Of a DNA stretch of 64,000 nucleotides, positions 58,539 to 64,000 are shown piece by piece; the first letter of the stretch is position 1; the number at the start of each line of letters is the position of its first letter. A program made the translations under genes and the position numbers. Origin of the DNA: Bromus sterilis (taxonomy: Eukaryota; Streptophyta; Magnoliopsida; Poales; Poaceae); assembly GCA_950022295.1 (NCBI GenBank), contig OX465600.1, positions 9,052,001-9,116,000 of the forward strand, given 5' to 3'. Below the pieces are notes generated by a model, which worked only from the letters and a program-made list of their open reading frames with translations, made no database searches and was not told the origin of the DNA.

Positions 58539-58873
58539 TGTGTTTAGTAACTAGTTCAACCGAATTTGGATACAGTTTTCTCCCATTGTCTGGTCGTTAA
58601 GCCATCTGTAATCTAATGTGTTTTCATTGTTCTTGTAATTTCCAATTTGACGAGTCAATTTTGTAGAAATCCACTCAAGTATACCAAAATGGAATGATGA
58701 TTGTGCGGAACAATTACACGAGTGTTACACCCAGGAGACCGGGAAAGACTTTATTTACCATTGAGCTAGCTATGCATTAGGCGAAACGGCAGGGCTTTCT
58801 ACTTGTTGACAGGTGCGGAAGGCACTGCCGTTGTCTTCCTCTTGCGTCCATCAGATCATCCACAGTAGCCGGC

Positions 58874-58938
58874 GCTGATCACCGTGGGAAGAGCCTCCTT
58901 CCTCGGCTCTGATCACCGTGGGAAGAGCCTCCTTCCTC
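58874..58938. repeat. 35-bp tandem duplication
   Basis: CTGATCACCGTGGGAAGAGC followed by CTCCTTCCTC occurs twice, the copies 35 bp apart. Confidence 0.8.
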
Positions 58939-59044
58939 CAAGGCGGCGCGAGCCTTTGCGGCTACCCTCCTCGCTGCGTCCCTTTTTTTTGCGATTTTAA
59001 ATTCCATTACTCCACACCCACAACGGGTCTCTCCAAAGTACAAG

Positions 59045-59080
59045 CATTCATGAGTCCTGGCCCTCCAGGACTCATGAATG
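59045..59080. repeat. Perfect 16-bp hairpin
   Basis: CATTCATGAGTCCTGG, a 4-nt CCCT loop, then its exact reverse complement. No T-run follows, and its role is unknown. Confidence 0.85.
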
Positions 59081-59327
59081 TCGCCAATGCCCGCGCCACA
59101 GCTTCGGCATGGACCACCTCGTTTTCCTGGTACCTGGTTCTCCTAACGACGGGAGGAGATGGTAGTTTTCACAGTGGCGTGTGGCGTCCATAATGTATTC
59201 TTTGCTGGAGTCACACGAATAAAAGGTGAAGATGTAAAATATGTGCTCAGTTGTTTTTGCATGGTTGAACCTAATGACAATGGTATTTCTTCCACATTTG
59301 AGCATCTTCAACAGGTGCGCTAAAAGT

Positions 59328-59418
59328 ATTGCACATCTAAGTTCGATATCATTGATTTTACACCGATATTTATAAATGTATTTTTCTTTTCTTTTTTTGA
59401 ATCACTTAGATGTGCAAT
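59328..59418. mobile_element. Small inverted-repeat element, 91 bp
   Basis: ATTGCACATCTAAG and its exact reverse complement CTTAGATGTGCAAT bound an AT-rich core. The sequence just outside the right end, TTATGGCACATCTAG, gives a second partial copy. Probably a MITE fragment. Confidence 0.5.
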
Positions 59419-59433
59419 AATTATGGCACATCT

Positions 59434-60594
59434 AGATATGTCCTAGACAGACCCTTAAATTTGTGACTGAACTTCAATTCAAAATACAATGGGCTAATAA
59501 ACCCACATGGAGGTAGTAACATGCACAACAGAAAAATAATGCGAGAGCCATACAGATGGAAACCGAGAAGAAAACCATTCACCTAAAAACAGCAATTCGA
59601 AAAAGTAAACAACACAACAAGGGGCACCTCCTCTCCGTCTAGTAGCAGAACTATTTTGTTTGCACATTAGAAGAAGAAATAAATTTTCATGAAGAGACGA
59701 AACACCTTCATACACATTTGTAATAGCGTGTGCACTCACTGAACTTATTCATGGATTTAGGACTTTGGACGCTTGGCGCGATCACGTAGTGTAGCTCACA
59801 CAATGAAACCCTTTTTTTATTGTTTGAGCGTAGAAACATTTTTATTTGCATCACTGCTGATAGATAATGACGAGGAGAGGAGCCCAACCAACGAGGAGTG
59901 TAGAAACATTTTGAGTTGCAACATGGCTACTTTCGTGTTGCGGTTCATTTCGTGCAAAAAAGTTGCCGTTTTCGCTGACCAAACTTTTATTCAAAATACA
60001 AGGGGACTTATATATGAAGTTATAAACCCATGAAAAAAACTACGAGACTTAGAAACTAATGCAAATTATTTCTCTGATGCTGCAAGTGTCCATCGTTGTA
60101 TGATAACCTATTTGGTCTGGTCTGGGGTGGAAATATCCATTTGCACAGGTTAATTTAGCTGTGTGGTTAATTTTAAACAGGTCTCTGAGCGATTATTGCA
60201 ATGCTTTCTAGTCTCTTTCTCTTAACTAGATTATTACAACTTCCTGCTTGGCATACTTAGCCTCAATACCATGTTTGTTGTAGTTCATCTGAAATAGGGG
60301 AACTCAATCGCGATGATGATAAAATTAATGCTTGTTTCTCAGAACATTCATAGTTGAGCCTAAGAGCCTTTTCCCTGCTAGGCTTGAGAGTTAGTGATGC
60401 TAATTCGTTACTTGGATGTCTGAGCCATGTTGATTTCCCCAGTTTAATCTTCTTTATTGGTGTAATAAAAACAACATAATGTGCTAGGCCATGTTTAACA
60501 TAACGAGGTATCTTTTGGTTAATAATTCACTCAGTGCACTTGGAACCTGCTATTTATTGACGGTCCATTTACCACATATTTTCTTGTACATATG
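59434..60594. other. Intergenic, nothing recognised
   Basis: A short segment CGTAGAAACATTTT...TTGCA...GACGAGGAG recurs as GTGTAGAAACATTTTGAGTTGC around 59828-59925. No gene seen. Confidence 0.35.
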
Positions 60595-61247
60595 TTGGAT
60601 CTAGCTATCACCACCATGGGTAATGGGTCCACCAGGACGACCAATCAGATATTTGACAATATACACACATTTCAGTTTATTATTGAACCTGCAACAACTT
60701 CTAGGAGATGTTTGACCATGAAATGTCATTGAACATCGTGCCAACAACTTAATTTATACTCTAGAATTTTCTATAAATTTGATTCAAGCATACGCTAGAA
60801 ACTGTTGTTAAAATAGTTGTTAGTCCATATATTATCAAGATATTTCAATATATTAAAATACACACACAAATATACATATACAACATGCAATTGTTTCAAG
60901 AGAGAAAAATCAATGAGCCATTTGATTTGTATTTTCTTATTTTAGGACATTCCATTTCAAAATTTTGTTAAGTAACAATGCCTTGATAATGTAGAAAATA
61001 ACACAAGTTTTTTTTAAATACACCTTAAATTTAGCACAAGACAAGTACGTAATTTTCAATACTATACATTACATATGTAAAAAACTAGTATGGTTTGTAT
61101 TAACAATGTTATTTTGTACTAAAAAATGCTAGTTATGTAATTGAAAAATCACTAACATTATTGTACAATGAAAATAAGTTCTAAGAAGTTTAAAAGTTTT
61201 GTATAAAATATCTTTATTTTGATTAATTCTGGTTCAAAAAATATATT
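60595..61247. repeat. Dispersed 640-bp direct repeat, copy 2
   Basis: Partner of 51606-52250 at roughly 85-90% identity by eye. It begins TTGGATCTAGCTATCACC and shares the GCAACAACTTCTAGGAGATG and CAAGCATACGCTAGAAACTG stretches. The two copies flank the PDCD2 gene about 9 kb apart. Confidence 0.85.
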
Positions 61248-61656
61248 TTCTGCATAGTTCACGATTAGTGATCATGATATCAAGTACCTTTATTTTTACT
61301 GTTCTAAGAAATTCATGTAGTTGTCTATGAAGCATTTCTTTGATACGATGGTCGGGCATATTTGTTTACTAATTCTTAATTGTATATGCATCATTCATTC
61401 TTAATTGCGGAGAAAATTATTTTATAATGCAACTAATGAGGACAGACAAAAAACATATAATATCGATTGGTTCAAGTTTGAAGGTATACTCATTTGTCTG
61501 CAGAGGCCTCTTAATTAATACACTCTTCCCTTGTCCATGTTGTGATGTTTACATCTTTCCACTTATCAGATTTTAGTTCTATTTGAAGCGATGCATATTC
61601 GAATACATTTTCCATCCTTTTCAACTGTTGCATGAATAAAGGACAACATATTAGCA

Positions 61657-62214
61657 TCACAAGCGAAGATTAACAGACATTGTCTTATCAAAAGATGGTG
61701 TTGTGGGACTAATAATAACCATAGAGGTGAAGTCTTTGCTGTGCATTCCTTGGCCTAGCGAGTCCAACACCTGGATACATCGCACCCAGGCATTTATAAC
61801 TGCTAGGTACCAATGAAAGTCATCAATGTTTACTGGAACGAATATATGAAAATGTCGTTTTATTAGTTTAGGTCCCATGTATCCAAATATTCGTCCTCGA
61901 TTGAATTCATAGTAATTTGTATGGAACTGAAACTCACCATATCATGTTCCAAATAAGTTGTAGCTCTCTTTAATACCCATCTTGGTGCGTCATCATGTAT
62001 AGAGTTAAATTCCTTTATCATCTTGGAGATGCATGCATTCCCTAAGAACATTACCCAAGGAGGGTGCATGATCATTACCCAAGGAGTGGGTGTTGCTTAT
62101 TTCATGTAAGGGGGTGCACGTCCTGTTGGGAGTGGTAGGGGCCATACAAAGTTTACTTACCTGTGAATAGCAAGATGTTATGGTACAAATATATAAAATT
62201 TCTTTCAGCCCCAT
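61657..62214 (-). pseudogene. Broken Ulp1-like cysteine peptidase (C48) fragment
   Basis: On the minus strand the peptide HIFVPVNIDDFHWYLAVINA...IQVLDSLG matches the Ulp1 core pattern around the catalytic His (HW) and following Asp (DSLG). The upstream part (EDEYLDTWD) is in a different phase, so a frameshift lies at about 61865-61878, and further upstream coding is disrupted. No Cys/Gln-containing C-terminal block is seen. In grasses such fragments mostly come from transposons (MULE or CACTA-type) that carry Ulp1-like genes; that origin is inference. Confidence 0.6.
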
Positions 62215-62429
62215 GCATCTTTATTTATGGTGAATGGCTCATAATGATATTTAGTTTTCGAGCCTGTGTAACTCATTGTACTTCTGAAGCAGTGCATTGA
62301 GGAGGCCATTGCAGATAGTCAATGCTATTGCTAGCCGTATAGCGTGTTGGCTAGGAAAAAAACATAGCATTGCAGTGTCAATCTCTAGCAGCAAATATGA
62401 GTATAATACAACTTTTCCCTTTATTCATT

Positions 62430-62583
62430 GGTTATTTTCTGATGTTAAGAATACTTATTTTTTTGAATTTTCTGTTTTTCCAGGTTACATGGCTAATGAA
62501 TGCCATTAGTTATTTTATGATGCTAAGAATACATATCAATTTGAATTATTTTTTTGCGGATTACATGGCTAACCAATGCTAGT
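62430..62583. repeat. About 79-bp tandem duplication, diverged
   Basis: GTTATTTT(C/A)TGATG(T/C)TAAGAATAC...TTACATGGCTAA(T/C) occurs at 62430 and again at 62509. Confidence 0.7.
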
Positions 62584-62763
62584 CAAAGTACTCACTGGTG
62601 GTGGCCTGGCAGGACAGTCACAAAGGCTTCAAGAGAATCTTGGATGTAATATGTTGACTTGTTTAGGTAACATTCTGTCAATTCTTAATGGATAGTTGGT
62701 CCCTTTTCATTCTAGAAACTGAGCATACGCCTTATATACTGACCTGACATTATATTTCGTAAC

Positions 62764-64000
62764 TGTAACAGCCCAGATTTCACAAAAATTAAAATTTTTG
62801 TTTTCGGTATAACTTGTTTGATCGTCTGATTTGTTTGCGGTGTTTGCATCCCCGATTTATCGACCGGCGATTATTTTCTCCCCCTTATTCTCGTATCGGA
62901 TGCGTGACCGACCCCTTTCCACCACGGCACACGACCTTGCGACACCGGGATTTCACCCGAGCACCGTCGCCACCGGCACAAGTCCAGCCATCGCCACCGG
63001 ATCGAAAACCCCGTTTATTTAATAAACGGATTATTTTACGGGGCGCAGAAAAATGTTGTCGGAATGTCACCGCAGTGAGGTACGATCGACGGGCTAGACG
63101 CGCTGAGCGCGTGGTTCGAGATTTCGTCAGAATCGGAGTCCATGCGGGGTCTCGGTGGTCATGAACGCGATCACCGGACGCGAGAGAGGAGTACCGAGGG
63201 CGTTTGCGTAAACTGGCCAGCCAACCTGCTTATATAATGACCCCCACCTCCCAAACCAGCCAATTAGGGTTCCCCTATGGCATAATTGCAGCCACCCCCC
63301 TCTTTTTGCACAAAATTAGCCCCAAAACCCCCCAAATCCCCGAAACCCTAGCCCCAGGAGCTCCCAGCCGTCACATCTGATGATCTGAGGCCCAGAGCGT
63401 GCCACTTGGCCTCCAGCCACCTCCAGCCGCAGCACGGGGCACCCGGGGCCCGCAGGGCGGCCGCAGCCCGCTTCGGGCCCGTTCCGGGCCGAGGAACCCT
63501 CCGTCGCCCGAGCTCCACGGCAGCCGCCCGCCGCCGGCAGCTGCAGCGGTGAGCCGCCCCTCCTCCCGCGTTGCGCCTCCTCTGCCCTTTTCCCTCCTCC
63601 TCTAACTCCCTCTCTACTCTCCGTCTGCAAGGCTGCGCCGCCCGTCGTCGGAACCGGCCGCCGCTGCCATGGCTCGGGAGAGCTCGGCTCGGACCAGATT
63701 CGGCCGCCGCCACCTCGTCTTCGCTGCTCGCGCCGCCCTACCTCGCGCACCGGCGACCGGCGCCACCCTCCGGCCTCCCCGCGCCTGGTCCGGCCACCCA
63801 GCCTCGCCGGAGAGCCGCCACCGGCCGGCCGCCGCCGCCCCACCGAAGACCCGATCCAGATCGGGTCGGGCACCGTCGTTGACCGCCGACCTGGGCCGGC
63901 CCAGCACCAGCGCCAGCCGCCGCCTGTTCTGCCACTCGGGCCGAGGCCCACTAGGGGTAAGGCCCTGGCCGCCCCTCTGTTATTTTTTTTCCGTAGGTTT
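62764..64000 (+). mobile_element. Possible start of an LTR retrotransposon (partial, to window edge)
   Basis: The sequence from TGTAACAGCCCAGATTTCAC changes abruptly to GC-rich DNA. It has a TATA box (TTATATAATG at about 63230) and resembles 5' LTRs of cereal Ty3/gypsy elements. The other LTR and any coding region lie outside the window, so it could instead be a gene promoter and GC-rich leader. Open frames at 63316-63951 lack recognisable domains. Confidence 0.4.

Overview
The window looks like nuclear DNA of a grass, most likely a Triticeae species (wheat, Aegilops or barley type). That assignment is inference. It rests on GC-rich first exons, small Stowaway MITEs with CTCCCTC-type ends, a 12-kb SIRE-type Copia element and a low density of split plant genes. 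There is no bacterial gene organisation. All exon coordinates were built by eye from splice sites, frame continuity and protein family patterns.

Layout. (1) 1-424 (-): first two coding exons of a plastid-type gene running off the left edge. It is head-to-head, across about 300 bp, with (2) 729-8438 (+): a 21-exon ABC1-type atypical kinase (707 aa) with MITEs and tandem repeats in its introns. (3) 9041-12367 (-): a 10-exon plastid shikimate kinase (297 aa), convergent with the ABC1K gene. (4) 12.6-26.4 kb: a repeat zone with fold-back MITEs, two arrays of short tandem repeats, an ORF1-only LINE with a perfect 15-bp target duplication, and gene relics. (5) 26.45-42.2 kb: a 0.7-kb block present twice in direct orientation. 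Between the copies is a proline-rich ORF split in frame by a complete SIRE-type Copia retrotransposon (28040-40104, TSD CCCGG). The second block copy carries an 859-bp poly(A) retroposon whose empty site is preserved in the first copy. (6) 42343-48883 (-): a 7-exon secreted GH3 beta-xylosidase (769 aa). (7) 49-55.8 kb: non-coding DNA with a near-perfect 110-bp-stem hairpin and a mariner-like MITE. (8) 56008-58538 (+): a 7-exon PDCD2/TSR4-family gene (372 aa) with two GC-AG introns. (9) 58.5-64 kb: repeats, a broken Ulp1-like peptidase relic, and what may be the start of another LTR at the right edge.

The most unusual signal is in the Copia element. A GC-rich palindrome, core CGTGCGCACG, occurs about 25 times: 9 and 6 copies just upstream of the TATA box in the two LTRs, and two more clusters around the start of a third ORF downstream of pol. 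That third ORF becomes a continuous 524-codon frame if a 395-bp intron is removed, and one palindrome cluster lies inside that intron. Each core contains two overlapping, oppositely oriented matches to the brassinosteroid-response element CGTG(T/C)G, which suggests a regulatory module. The ordinary genes (plastid kinase, shikimate pathway enzyme, cell-wall xylosidase, ribosome-assembly chaperone) form no pathway with each other beyond the divergent plastid pair at the left edge.
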